Assembly (NCBI RefSeq): GCF_002608075.1
Contig: NZ_LAHA01000031.1
Location: forward strand, 3,521 to 67,520
Source: Nostoc linckia z4
GTDB taxonomy: Bacteria; Cyanobacteriota; Cyanobacteriia; Cyanobacteriales; Nostocaceae
Direction of reading: 5' to 3'
DNA: 64,000 bases
The position numbers and the translations under genes are program-made. Shown one piece after another: positions 25,664 to 34,641 of this stretch (position 1 is the first letter of the stretch; each line of letters opens with the position of its first letter). Below the pieces are notes generated by a model. It did not search any database. It had not been told where the DNA came from and was given only the letters and a program-made list of their open reading frames with translations.

Positions 25664-25799
25664 AACTATTTATTTCCCTGGTAAGTTTTGGTCTGCAAAT
25701 CCTCACACTCGTGTTTAGCTACAAGACTTCTACTATCAATTCCAGAAAAAATCAAATATTTTAAATTTTGAAAATTTTTATATCAATATATTATTTAAC

Positions 25800-25841
25800 A
25801 TGGAAAAAATTGAAGATTCGCGGATGGGTGACGCGAATCTT
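25800..25841 (-). terminator. Probable intrinsic terminator after the SDR gene
   Basis: Read on the minus strand, an AGATTCGCG stem (25832-25840 arm) pairs with CGCGAATCT (25814-25822 arm) around a nine-base loop, and CAATTTTTT follows. It sits 33 bases after the stop codon of the SDR gene at 25874. Confidence 0.65.
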
Positions 25842-25873
25842 TATTGCATCATCAAAAATTTTGAGATATCAAG

Positions 25874-26686
25874 CTACTTGTTCTTTTTCAGTTCGTGCAT
25901 ACTTCTGACAACTTTTGTAACTAAATTTCTGGGTGTAAATCTGACGCTTTGAGTCAATATCTTATTTCTCATCCCAGGAATAACAACAGTTTTGTTTGTC
26001 ATTAAACCGCGATAGCCAATCTTAGCTACGGTTTCTGTCTTCATCATTCTGTTAACACTGGCAATTTTTGAGTCTTCCATTGCAGCTGTTTGCTGAAATT
26101 GAGAGGCTGTAGGCCCTGGACAAAGAACAGTGACGCTAACACCCGTACCTTCTAATTCATTAGCGATCGCTTCTGAAAATGATAATACATAAGCTTTAGT
26201 AGCGAAATAAACTGCCATAAGAGGCCCCGGTTGAAAAGCAGCAGCTGAGGCAACGTTTAATATTTTTCCATAATCCTGTTCGAGCATATCTTTGAGGAAT
26301 AATTTAGTTAAATGAGTCAGACTCACTATATTTACCTGTAGCATTTTTAGTTCAGTGGTGAGGTCTGTTTCGCTAAATGTTCCGTAAGTACCAAAACCAG
26401 CATTGTTAATTAGTACATCAATTTTGATGGATGCTTGCTGTAGTTCTGTAAAAATTTCTTCTGGTGATGTTGGTATAGATAAATCCTTAGCAAAAGTTTT
26501 GACAAAAATATTAAATTTTTTAGGCAATTCTTCTGCAATTTCAGTCAGTTTTTCTTCGTTCTTATCTACTAGAACAAGGTTATAATTATGGCGGGCAAAA
26601 ATCTGGGTAAATTGGTAGCCGATTCCACTAGCTGCTCCAGTAATCAAAGCAGTTTTTTGGTGTTGAATTTTTGATGTTGTATTCAT
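25874..26686 (-). CDS. Short-chain dehydrogenase/reductase
   Basis: The 270-aa NAD(P)-dependent oxidoreductase has the glycine-rich cofactor motif TGAASGIG (about 17-24), NNAGFG (about 92-97), the catalytic Ser in NVASAAAF, and YFATKAYVLSFSEA with the YxxxK pair. The C-terminal region, NKILTQSVRFTPRNLVTKVVRSM, resembles DltE/YqjQ-type SDRs. The substrate is unknown. It is a single-gene unit, with a terminator-like hairpin after its stop. Confidence 0.88.
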   Translation of the reverse strand: MNTTSKIQHQKTALITGAASGIGYQFTQIFARHNYNLVLVDKNEEKLTEIAEELPKKFNIFVKTFAKDLSIPTSPEEIFTELQQASIKIDVLINNAGFGTYGTFSETDLTTELKMLQVNIVSLTHLTKLFLKDMLEQDYGKILNVASAAAFQPGPLMAVYFATKAYVLSFSEAIANELEGTGVSVTVLCPGPTASQFQQTAAMEDSKIASVNRMMKTETVAKIGYRGLMTNKTVVIPGMRNKILTQSVRFTPRNLVTKVVRSMHELKKNK

Positions 26687-26779
26687 TAAAATGCTGAATT
26701 TGAGTTAATTAATTGAAGTACAGTAATATATAAGCCAGTATATTATTCACAAATATAAAAATATGTATCTATATCAACA

Positions 26780-26812
26780 AGATCCCCGACTTCTTTAAGA
26801 AGTCGGGGATCT
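26780..26812. repeat. AGATCCCCGACTTCTT palindromic element, copy 3
   Basis: The same 16-bp arms with a one-base centre (T). It lies just after the stop codon of the second AAA+ gene and upstream of the SDR gene start. Confidence 0.85.
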
Positions 26813-26831
26813 AAAGATGTAAAAAATGATT

Positions 26832-28034
26832 TTACACAAACAATTGCGTAAACTCATACATTAAATCCACCCTACCTTTACGTAACATGGCAGGATCTAA
26901 TCTTTCAGTGGTGTTGCAAGTCATTAAAACAACTAATCGTTGCTGCATTTGAATACCAGAATCATCAATTATACTCTGATATAAAGTACCATCTAGCAAA
27001 CTCAGAATGTGTTCGGTTTTGTTATTGTATTGCGCTACTTCAGATGCACGATTTTGGGCTAAATTATCGGCTTCATTGATTACTATACAAATTCGCTCTA
27101 AGTAAGTAGGTGGCACAAAGTTGGTAATGGCATCATGATCTAAAATGAAAATTACAAAACCCAAAGGTACGAGAATTTCCTTTGCTACTGCTTGTGTCCA
27201 AGCTGTTTTTCCAGTCCCTGGTTCTCCATGTACAACAACTGCTAACTGATTTTGATTGAGAATTGTTTGCTGTACAGAATCGGTAAAGTTTTGGATATCT
27301 TCTGGAAATGTGCGAATGGGAAATTGACTGTGGACTTTGCCTACACGACTTTGATATCCACTTAGCATTACTGCTAAGTCGTAAGTTGCTTTGTTAATTA
27401 ATGGCGCTAAATTTCTTGCCATTAAAGTATATTGGCGTCGTCCGCGATCGTAAGGATCGATTTGTAACCAAACGTCATATTGAGACCAGTAGGCATAAAC
27501 AGTATTGATGACATCTAAGCGCTCCCAACTAAAAAACTTTTCTACAGGGAAGTAAAAATCTCTTTCTGAGTAATATTGGGTAATAATGTCAGGACGAGCT
27601 AACAAATGTAAAACACGCAATACAGTAATTTCTTGCAATCGATTGAGAACATAATCAATGGGAATACTACTGCGACTGACAAATTGAACTATCGGTGTTT
27701 CCGTACTCAAAACATCTTTGTAGCGATGATCTGGTGATTGAGGATCTGGTGTGATGTAATTCCAAAATTTTTCAATTTCGTAACGCGTATTATCAGATAC
27801 GACATTGAGTAAATTAGCCCACCATGCATAATTATGTCGTCCTAAAATATCAGCAAAATTACTTGCTAAATTCAAACCTTTTTGAGTTAATTCCCGTGAA
27901 TCATGAGATATTAAATGCCATAAAAAGCCCCAGTCTAATTCTCGGTGAAATGGCCGCCAACCGCTAGCAAGTAAGCTTTGACGAGTATTATTTACAGGGC
28001 TGCCATCATTACTTCTATAATAATCAAAATCCAT
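26832..28034 (-). CDS. AAA family ATPase
   Basis: The 400-aa protein has a long N-terminal region (about 1-230) with no recognised family and an ATPase core in the C-terminal part: Walker A VVHGEPGTGKTAW (about 267-280), Walker B-like RICIVINEADNLA and sensor 1 VVLMTCNTTERLD. The fold is like MoxR/AAA chaperones. It is near, but not cotranscribed with, the other AAA+ gene. Its role is unknown. Confidence 0.8.
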   Translation of the reverse strand: MDFDYYRSNDGSPVNNTRQSLLASGWRPFHRELDWGFLWHLISHDSRELTQKGLNLASNFADILGRHNYAWWANLLNVVSDNTRYEIEKFWNYITPDPQSPDHRYKDVLSTETPIVQFVSRSSIPIDYVLNRLQEITVLRVLHLLARPDIITQYYSERDFYFPVEKFFSWERLDVINTVYAYWSQYDVWLQIDPYDRGRRQYTLMARNLAPLINKATYDLAVMLSGYQSRVGKVHSQFPIRTFPEDIQNFTDSVQQTILNQNQLAVVVHGEPGTGKTAWTQAVAKEILVPLGFVIFILDHDAITNFVPPTYLERICIVINEADNLAQNRASEVAQYNNKTEHILSLLDGTLYQSIIDDSGIQMQQRLVVLMTCNTTERLDPAMLRKGRVDLMYEFTQLFV

Positions 28035-28637
28035 ATTTATCTAGTTATGTAGCGTTATCGAGCTATTTTGTGCTGAACTAGGAGATTTTGCAAAAATTCT
28101 CTCGTAATATCAACTAATTGCGTACAAATGTTAAGTTTATTTTCACCGTGCTGTACTGGCTAGCAAGTTTTTTTAATCTAACTCATATCATCTGTATTAT
28201 ACTATAATACAAATAGATTACTTATGTCAATTGCATCTTGTATAGCGGTGCTTTACGGCTTTAGCCCGGTCACGCTACTACTGGCGTGTCAAGGCTAAAA
28301 TGGTGTATTAATAAACTCTTGTGGGGTGGGCATCCTGCCCGCCCGGACGGGTGAGGACACGCATCCCACAATAAAATATATTGCAATATTTAGGGGCTAC
28401 TACTTAATATTTATAGCCTTTGAAAATTGATAGGTTATTTAAATCAACCACATCAATGTTGCGATATAAATAAGCTAGGACTTACGCACGAGTCACGGAA
28501 GAACGTAGACGCGGAGCGGCTTGCCGTAGGCTACCACAGAGGCACAGAGTTCACACAGAAATGAGAGTTTGAGAGATATTTTGCGTAAGTCCTGTAAGCA
28601 TTAGATCGAAGGTAATTATATTAAGTAGCCGCTATAC
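28035..28637. other. 600-bp intergenic region built from dispersed repeats
   Basis: Between the AAA gene and argJ lie a CGGCTTTAGCCCGG repeat (around 28255-28300), a GGGGTGGGCATCCTGCCCGCCC repeat (split: GGTGGGCATCCTGCCCG, from 28324), and a 117-bp element with inverted ends at 28477-28593. No gene is recognised. Confidence 0.6.
28477..28593. mobile_element. 117-bp MITE-like element with AGGACTTACGCA ends
   Basis: AGGACTTACGCA at 28477-28488 is perfectly inverted at 28582-28593 (TGCGTAAGTCCT). The interior includes GTAGACGCGGAGCGGCTTGC, related to the 37-bp repeat at 12838. It has no coding capacity. The arrangement is that of a miniature inverted-repeat element; no matching transposase is in the window. 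Confidence 0.65.
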
Positions 28638-29801
28638 TCAAGTTGAGTATTTGCCATTAATTTCTATGTAACCTTCTGAAAGATCGCAACCCCACACAGT
28701 TGCAGCAGCTTCGCCAATATTCAAGCTAACATGAATATGTACTTTGTCTTGGGACATAATTTGCCGCAGTTGTTCAAGGTTTTCTGGGCTTAAAGTATCA
28801 GGATAAACTCTCACATTATCAAATCTGATAACAACCTTTTCGGAATTGATTTCTTGTTCAGTTTCACATTTACCGATAGCCATAGCAACTCTTCCCCAGT
28901 TGGGATCTGCGCCATAGATGGCGGTTTTTACTAATGGTGAATTGACAATTGCTTTAGCTACTTTTTTTGCTTGTGCATAGTTAATTGCAGAATCCACAGT
29001 TACCTCAATAATCTTAGTAGCTCCTTCTGCATCTTTAGCAATTTTGAGAACTAATTCATGTGCAACTTCTTGCAAAGCATTAGCAAAATCTTCTAGTGGA
29101 ACTTCCCCTGCTAAACCATTTGCTAAAATTACGGCGGAGTCGCTTGTAGAAGTGTCAGTGTCTACACTCAAGCAATTAAATGTTTTATCGATGGTAGAGC
29201 GAAAAATCGAACGCAGACTATTTGCTTCAATAGCAGCATCAGTAAAAAAGAAAGTTAGGAGGGTAGCCATATTCGGCTCAATCATACCGACGCCTTTGGC
29301 AATTCCCACCAGATTCACATTTCCGATTTGACGTGTAGCTAATTTTGGTACTGTATCGGTGGTCATAATACCACGGGCTGCGGCATCAAAATCAACAGCA
29401 GTCAATTTTTTTCCGAATCCTGATAAACCAGCGCGGATTTTTTCAATGGGGTAACGTCTACCAATGACACCTGTGGAAGCTATGACAATATCATGTGCAG
29501 CAATTCCAGTTTCAGCTGCAACTAATTGTAAAACTTCTTGAGCGTCAGCAATACCAACAGCACCATTAGCGACATTTGCATTTTTAGAAATAACAACAAT
29601 TGCTTGTGCTTGTGAATCCTTTAAATTATCGCGGCTAATAGTAACACTCGGCCCAGCAAACAGACTTTGAGTGAAAACTCCATCAGCCACACAAGGAACT
29701 GCTGATTTAATCACAACAAAATCATCTGTTGTATCTCGGATACCCAAGTTAGTAATAAATGCACTAAATCCTTGGGGTGTAGAAGATGTAGTTAATGACA
29801 T
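28638..29801 (-). CDS. argJ: Bifunctional ornithine acetyltransferase / N-acetylglutamate synthase (ArgJ)
   Basis: The 387-aa protein is of the ArgJ family. It catalyses the cyclic transfer of the acetyl group from N-acetylornithine to glutamate in arginine biosynthesis, and may also use acetyl-CoA. The precursor self-cleaves at the conserved KGVGMIEPNMATLLTF: the bond between Ala179 and Thr180, with Thr180 the new N-terminal nucleophile. The C-terminal GADPNWGRVAMAIG and GEAAATVWGCDLSEGYIEIN are also typical. Length and start are normal. Confidence 0.96.
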   Translation of the reverse strand: MSLTTSSTPQGFSAFITNLGIRDTTDDFVVIKSAVPCVADGVFTQSLFAGPSVTISRDNLKDSQAQAIVVISKNANVANGAVGIADAQEVLQLVAAETGIAAHDIVIASTGVIGRRYPIEKIRAGLSGFGKKLTAVDFDAAARGIMTTDTVPKLATRQIGNVNLVGIAKGVGMIEPNMATLLTFFFTDAAIEANSLRSIFRSTIDKTFNCLSVDTDTSTSDSAVILANGLAGEVPLEDFANALQEVAHELVLKIAKDAEGATKIIEVTVDSAINYAQAKKVAKAIVNSPLVKTAIYGADPNWGRVAMAIGKCETEQEINSEKVVIRFDNVRVYPDTLSPENLEQLRQIMSQDKVHIHVSLNIGEAAATVWGCDLSEGYIEINGKYST

Positions 29802-30008
29802 TTTTTCTATTTAATCATCAGAATAAAGAATTGGTGAATTCAAAAGCCAGAATTCAGTAAATTGAATTACGGAATAATCAACGTCAAACATCATAAATTT
29901 TTAAGAAAGTGTTGGTTTTAAAAACCTGACTTTCTGATTTTGATTCCTAAATTCACCAATTCTGAGTTCTAATTATCTCAGTTTTTGTAACTGATACAAG
30001 CTAACAAA

Positions 30009-31523
30009 CTATAAATCAGGCAAGGTTAGGGTGAATGTCGTCCATCCATTGCTGCTTTCTACTTCAATGGTTCCTTGCAGTTGTTCCACTAACTTTTGTA
30101 CTATGGGTAGACCTAATCCTGAGCCACCTTGATTCCAGATATCTGCATGAGGAAGGCGATAGAATTTTTCAAAGATGCGTGGTAATTCTATTGCCGGAAT
30201 TTCTGTTGAGTTCCTGATACTAATAATAGTTCTTGGGGGTGTTTCTGAAGAATTTTGATGTACATTGAAGATAATTTCACCGCCCGCAGGTGTATATTTA
30301 CAAGCATTATTGAGCAATTCACCTAAGATTCGTTCTAAACTAGTGCCGTCTGAGAATAGTGGGGGGAGATTAGCAGGAAGATTTATTTGTAGAGTTTGCT
30401 GATGTTCTTGAATACGGATTTGAAATGGCTCAATCACCCAAGGTAGCCACTGTTGTAACAACAGTGCATCTGGTGTAATTATGGAGTAGGATGAGCTTTC
30501 TAGGCGTTGTAAGTCTAGTAAATCGTTGATTAGTTCTAGCTCGCGATCGCACTCGGCATCCATTAATTGTAGATAGTGTTGAGTTTCATCAATATCAGTA
30601 GTAGTTTGTAACATTTGAATCATGACTTTGATGTTACTCAGAGGCGATCGCAACTCATGAGAAACTAAACTCAAGAAGTCATTTTTGAGTTGATTTATTT
30701 CTTCTAATTGACTCACAAGTTGTTCTTGCTCTATTTGCTTTTGTCGCGCTTCAATGGCGCGTTTGCGCTCAGTAATATCTCGAAATATCAACACAGCACC
30801 CGTAATGTTATCTTTGTCATCTTTAATTGGTGCAGCACTATCATCAATTGGGATTTCTGCGCCGTTTCTGGCAATCAAAACCGTTTCCGTTGGTAGATTG
30901 ACGATACTACCATCTTGAAGGGCTTTGACAATGGGATTTTCAATCGGGTGGTGAGTTTCTCCATTGGCAATATTAAATACTTCTGATGAACTTTTCCCAA
31001 AAGCTTCTTCTTGTTTCCATCCAGTCAAATTTTCAGCCACAGGATTCATAAAAGTTACCAATTCTTGTAAATCGCTAGCAATCACACCATCGCTGATACT
31101 TTTTAAAAGTGCATCCAGCCATTTTTTATTTGCTTTTAGTTGTTTTTCTAAACCGTGTTTGACCAAAGTTATCTCAATATTAGTTTGCAATTCTTTTTCT
31201 TTAAACGGCTTGATTAAATAACCAAATGGTTCAGTTATTTTGGCTCTTTGCAATGTAGTTTCATCTGCATAAGCCGTCAAATAAATTATTGGAATATCCA
31301 ATTTTTTCGAGATTTCTTCAGCAGCTTCTATGCCGTCCATTTTGCCTTTTAACCTAATATCCATTAGCACCAAATCCGGCAAAATTTCCACAGCTTTATT
31401 AATGGCTTCTTCTCCAGAAGAAGCTATGGTAGGAACCAGATAACCAAATTTCTTTAATCGATACTGTAAATCTTTGGCAACAATAGCTTCATCTTCTACA
31501 ACTAAAATTTTGGCGTTTGTCAT
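30009..31523 (-). CDS. Response regulator-PAS-histidine kinase hybrid
   Basis: The 504-aa protein has a receiver domain (about 1-120; phospho-Asp55 in PDLVLMDIRLKG, Lys in IKPF), a PAS domain (about 133-250; VTFMNPVAENLTGW), a short coiled linker, a HisKA domain (H-box SLVSHELRSPLSNIK, His289), and an HATPase domain (ELLNNACKYTPAGG N-box, GGSGLGLPIVQKLV G-box). It lies 19 bases downstream of the ethylene-receptor-like sensor and is almost certainly cotranscribed, so it may receive phosphate from it by its receiver and pass a signal on through its own kinase part. The downstream regulator is not visible. Confidence 0.88.
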   Translation of the reverse strand: MTNAKILVVEDEAIVAKDLQYRLKKFGYLVPTIASSGEEAINKAVEILPDLVLMDIRLKGKMDGIEAAEEISKKLDIPIIYLTAYADETTLQRAKITEPFGYLIKPFKEKELQTNIEITLVKHGLEKQLKANKKWLDALLKSISDGVIASDLQELVTFMNPVAENLTGWKQEEAFGKSSSEVFNIANGETHHPIENPIVKALQDGSIVNLPTETVLIARNGAEIPIDDSAAPIKDDKDNITGAVLIFRDITERKRAIEARQKQIEQEQLVSQLEEINQLKNDFLSLVSHELRSPLSNIKVMIQMLQTTTDIDETQHYLQLMDAECDRELELINDLLDLQRLESSSYSIITPDALLLQQWLPWVIEPFQIRIQEHQQTLQINLPANLPPLFSDGTSLERILGELLNNACKYTPAGGEIIFNVHQNSSETPPRTIISIRNSTEIPAIELPRIFEKFYRLPHADIWNQGGSGLGLPIVQKLVEQLQGTIEVESSNGWTTFTLTLPDL

Positions 31524-31542
31524 ATTAAAGATTTTTTATTTT

Positions 31543-33579
31543 TTATATAAAGGGAAATTTCAACTGGCATTCTACTCCATTTTCACCTTTGATATTGATA
31601 GTTCCTGCCAACTGATAGGTGAGAGCATCGACTAACTGTAAACCTAATGATGCTATTTTTTGTAAATCAAAGTCTGGAGGTAACCCAACACCATCATCGC
31701 TAACTTTCAGAATCAAATTATTGTCATCGCTGGGATAAAGTTGAATACAAATTGAACCATTTGTATTTGCGGGAAATGCATATTTTAAGGAATTAGATAC
31801 AAGTTCGTGGATAATTAAGCTACAAGGAATAGCTGTATCCAAACCTAGTAAAACATCCTCAGTAATATTGATGTTTACAGCTATGTTATCTTCATTGACC
31901 TCATATGCAGTGAATAAACTTGCCACCAAATCTTGGGTATATTCCCTAAAATTAATCCTTGCTAAATCTTGGGATTGATACAATTTTTCGTGAATCAGAG
32001 CTATTGATGCAATTCGTTGTTGACTTTGTTGGAAGATTGCCAAATCTTGTTTATCTGTGATATACGCAGATTGCAAATTGAGCAAACTGGAAATCACCTG
32101 TAGATTATTTTTTACCCGATGATAAATTTCTTTTAATAAGACCTCTTTTTCTAAAAGTGATGCTCGAATTTGCTCTTGGGAATGCTTGCGATCGCTAATA
32201 TCTTCGATGACAGCAATAAAATACTTTGGCTGTGCGTTAGATTCGCGCATTAAAGATACAGTGAGGTTAACCCAAACAATGGAATTATCTTTGCGGAAAT
32301 AGCGCTTTTCCATTGAAAAAGTGGGAATGCGATCTGCTAGAATATCCTCAACATATTTTAGGTCAGCTTCAAGATCCTCTGGATAAGTAATATCTTGGAA
32401 AGTTAGCAATTGTAGTTCTTCGAGTGTATAACCAAGAATATCACAAAGCCTTTGATTAACTAATAACCATCTTCCATTTATTGCCACATGAGCAATGCCG
32501 ACAGCAGCCTGATGAAATGCACACCGGAATCGCTGTTCGCTTTCCCGCAATGCTACTTCTATTCGTTGACGCCGAGTAATTTCTGTCTGTAATGATTGAT
32601 TAATTCTAGTTAATTCTGCTGTCCGTTCCTCAACTATGTTTTCTAATTGATTAAGTAAACTACTGAGTGCCTCCTCTGCTTGCTTGCGCTCAGTTATATC
32701 AGTATGGGAGCCTGCCATCCTCACTACATCGCCGTTTTCATCCCACAGTCCTTGACCTCGATTTAAAATCCATTTGTAACTACCGTCTTTACATAAAACT
32801 CGATGCTCGGTAATGTAAAAAGGTGTTTTCTTAGCAAAGTGATCTTCAACTGCTTGTGTTACCCAATTGACATCGTCGGGATGCACTCGTTTTAACATTT
32901 CATCTAAATGGTTAGAAATTTCATGGTCTTGGTAACCAAGCATTTCCTTCCAACGAGTGGAGAAGAAAACTTCATTAGTTTTAAGATTCCAGTCCCAAAT
33001 TCCATCATTATTACCACGTAAAGCTAATTGCCAGCGTTGTTCGTTTTCTCTTAAAATTTCCTCAGTGCGTTTGCGCTCACCAATTTCCTTTGCTAGTTGG
33101 CAATTAGCTGTCTCTAGTTGAGCAGGACTTGGTAGAGCTAATGCCTGGGGTATTAATGGTACAAGTTCTAAAGCGGTAACTACTGAGACAAAAGCGGTAA
33201 TAGCTTTAATTAACCCTGATAGCCAATAAGCAGGGTACCAAAGCGTCCACACATCCATTAAATGAGTTGTGCCGCAAGCAACAATGAATGTGCTAAACAT
33301 CAGGAATATCCAGTCAAAAGGTACATCTCTTCGTTTGCGAACAAAATAAACTAACATGACTGGAATTGAATAATAAGCAAGTGCAGTTAGCACATCTGAA
33401 ATTAAATGCAACCATACAAGTCCTGGTTTCCAGAGGTAGCAATGTCCGTGAGGAATAAACTGGTCAGCAGAGAAAAAATTATTTAAAAATTCCACGATTG
33501 AAACCCATATACTGCACAAGTCCTCATCGAAGCCAGAGTGTGAGAAAAGAGATTTTCTGCCTAGCTTCGTAGACGCCAA
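31543..33579 (-). CDS. Ethylene-receptor-like PAS sensor histidine kinase
   Basis: The 678-aa protein has a membrane ethylene-binding domain (about 50-145) that matches plant ETR1 and the cyanobacterial receptor SynEtr1. Counting from the ATG at 33579, Asp62 lies in LISDVLTALAYYSIPV, and Cys102 and His106 in ACGTTHLMDVWTLW. The Cys and His are the copper/ethylene ligands of ETR1. Two PAS-PAC modules follow (about 180-300, 345-465), then a HisKA_2 H-box, LLKEIYHRVKNNLQVI with His487, and an HATPase (LVSNSLKYAFPA). A GTG at 33495 (giving MEFLNNFFSADQF) is a strong alternative start, because the first 28 residues look unrelated to the family. Confidence 0.88.
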   Translation of the reverse strand: MASTKLGRKSLFSHSGFDEDLCSIWVSIVEFLNNFFSADQFIPHGHCYLWKPGLVWLHLISDVLTALAYYSIPVMLVYFVRKRRDVPFDWIFLMFSTFIVACGTTHLMDVWTLWYPAYWLSGLIKAITAFVSVVTALELVPLIPQALALPSPAQLETANCQLAKEIGERKRTEEILRENEQRWQLALRGNNDGIWDWNLKTNEVFFSTRWKEMLGYQDHEISNHLDEMLKRVHPDDVNWVTQAVEDHFAKKTPFYITEHRVLCKDGSYKWILNRGQGLWDENGDVVRMAGSHTDITERKQAEEALSSLLNQLENIVEERTAELTRINQSLQTEITRRQRIEVALRESEQRFRCAFHQAAVGIAHVAINGRWLLVNQRLCDILGYTLEELQLLTFQDITYPEDLEADLKYVEDILADRIPTFSMEKRYFRKDNSIVWVNLTVSLMRESNAQPKYFIAVIEDISDRKHSQEQIRASLLEKEVLLKEIYHRVKNNLQVISSLLNLQSAYITDKQDLAIFQQSQQRIASIALIHEKLYQSQDLARINFREYTQDLVASLFTAYEVNEDNIAVNINITEDVLLGLDTAIPCSLIIHELVSNSLKYAFPANTNGSICIQLYPSDDNNLILKVSDDGVGLPPDFDLQKIASLGLQLVDALTYQLAGTINIKGENGVECQLKFPFI

Positions 33580-33586
33580 GACGCCT

Positions 33587-33846
33587 AGTAGTTCGCCAAG
33601 TGAACTTGGCTCTTTAAAGGGAAAGGGGAAAGGGGAAAGGGGAAAGGGGAAAGGTTTTAAATCCCTTACTCTTTAGACCTTTCCCTTTCCCCAGCCCTCA
33701 CAAGCGCATTTTTGTGTTGGCAGACCACTAGTAGTTCGCCAAGTAAACTTGGCGGGATAAAGGGAAAAGGCTTTTATCCCTTCCCCTTTTCCCTTTAACC
33801 TTTCCCCAACCTCCACCCAGCATTTTTGGGTTGGCAGACCACTAGA
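33587..33846. repeat. Two tandem modules of about 117-143 bp
   Basis: Copy A starts at 33587 and copy B at 33730 with AGTAGTTCGCCAAGT[G/A]AACTTGGC (itself a palindrome, GCCAAGT/ACTTGGC). Both end with ...GTTGGCAGACCACTAG, and both have purine/pyrimidine tracts in the middle that differ in length. This looks like a duplicated composite of dispersed repeats. Confidence 0.75.
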
Positions 33847-34118
33847 GTGTGGCTTCTCACATTCTAAAAGAGAAAATGTTCAGCATTCGTCAGAACAGTG
33901 CTGTGCTATAAAGCACAAGTTTTGGGCTAAGATTAAGTACACTTCGACGTTGGTTGGGGCTTCTACATCCTGGTTTAGGCATATTTTGTAAATTTTGTCA
34001 CTGAAAAATTTAATAATTTATTTAAATTAAAATACCGCGATCGCTTTGGTGATTGTTACCGTAAATTTTCTGAAATAAATTTATATATAGCAATGAACAA
34101 TTATTGATGAAAAACAAA

Positions 34119-34150
34119 ATCCCCGACTTCTGTGAAAAAGTCGAGGTTCT
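34119..34150. repeat. AGATCCCCGACTTC palindromic element, degenerate copy 4
   Basis: ATCCCCGACTTC...AAGTCGAGGTTCT: the arms are imperfect and the loop is longer than in the other three copies. Confidence 0.6.
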
Positions 34151-34186
34151 GCGGCTATGCAACGATGCCAAATTGAGATTGATGAA

Positions 34187-34540
34187 TTAAGAACGTGACA
34201 TAATAATAATCCCCATCAAAATTATTCCTAGTCCCAGGCATTGGTTGAGGGCAAGGCGTTCTCCAAAAAACCAATTTCCAGTAATAGCAATTAGGCCAAA
34301 TCCCAACCCAGCGAAGACGGGGTAAGCTGTGGAAACTGCTAGTTTATCTAATGCTTTGCCAAATAGAACTACGTTGATGCTGTAAAAAACCAGTCCACTG
34401 ATAAACCAAGGGGACAATAGTAATGATACTAAACCAGGGTCGGGGGCTTCAAGGCGCGATCGCTTCAATAACAAATTTCCAATGCAAGTATTGATACTAG
34501 CAGCGAAAACGAAAGTCCATGCGTTGAAAGTAAAGTTCAT
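34187..34540 (-). CDS. Small EamA/SMR-like membrane transporter
   Basis: The 117-aa protein has four membrane helices (about 5-22, 38-58, 70-90, 97-115). The pattern ASINTCIGNLLLKRSR and STAYPVFAGLGFGLIAITGNWFFGERL is that of the drug/metabolite transporter superfamily in its small (SMR or ArnE/ArnF-like) form. In glycan clusters such proteins can be lipid-linked sugar flippase subunits; in isolation they may be multidrug pumps that work as dimers. It lies at the end of the minus-strand decoration region. Confidence 0.72.
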   Translation of the reverse strand: MNFTFNAWTFVFAASINTCIGNLLLKRSRLEAPDPGLVSLLLSPWFISGLVFYSINVVLFGKALDKLAVSTAYPVFAGLGFGLIAITGNWFFGERLALNQCLGLGIILMGIIIMSRS

Positions 34541-34641
34541 ATATAATCCTGATTAATAAAATTGCTTGACAAGCGATAATCAACTGTCTTTTTGAGTGCT
34601 TATGGAACTGGAATAGCGCCACTACACACCAAGTTGAATTT

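Larger units (their letters stand above)
33580..34186. other. 600-bp repeat-built intergenic region
   Basis: The region upstream of the ethylene-receptor gene contains two tandem modules (33587-33729 and 33730-33846), each starting with AGTAGTTCGCCAAGT[G/A]AACTTGGC, followed by CTTTCCCC-type tracts, and ending in GTTGGCAGACCACTAG. A degenerate AGATCCCCGACTTC hairpin is at 34119-34150. No gene is seen. Confidence 0.65.

Noticed and set aside
33587..33846. Possible CRISPR array
   Set aside because: Only two copies, palindromic, with low-complexity filling; no regular spacers.
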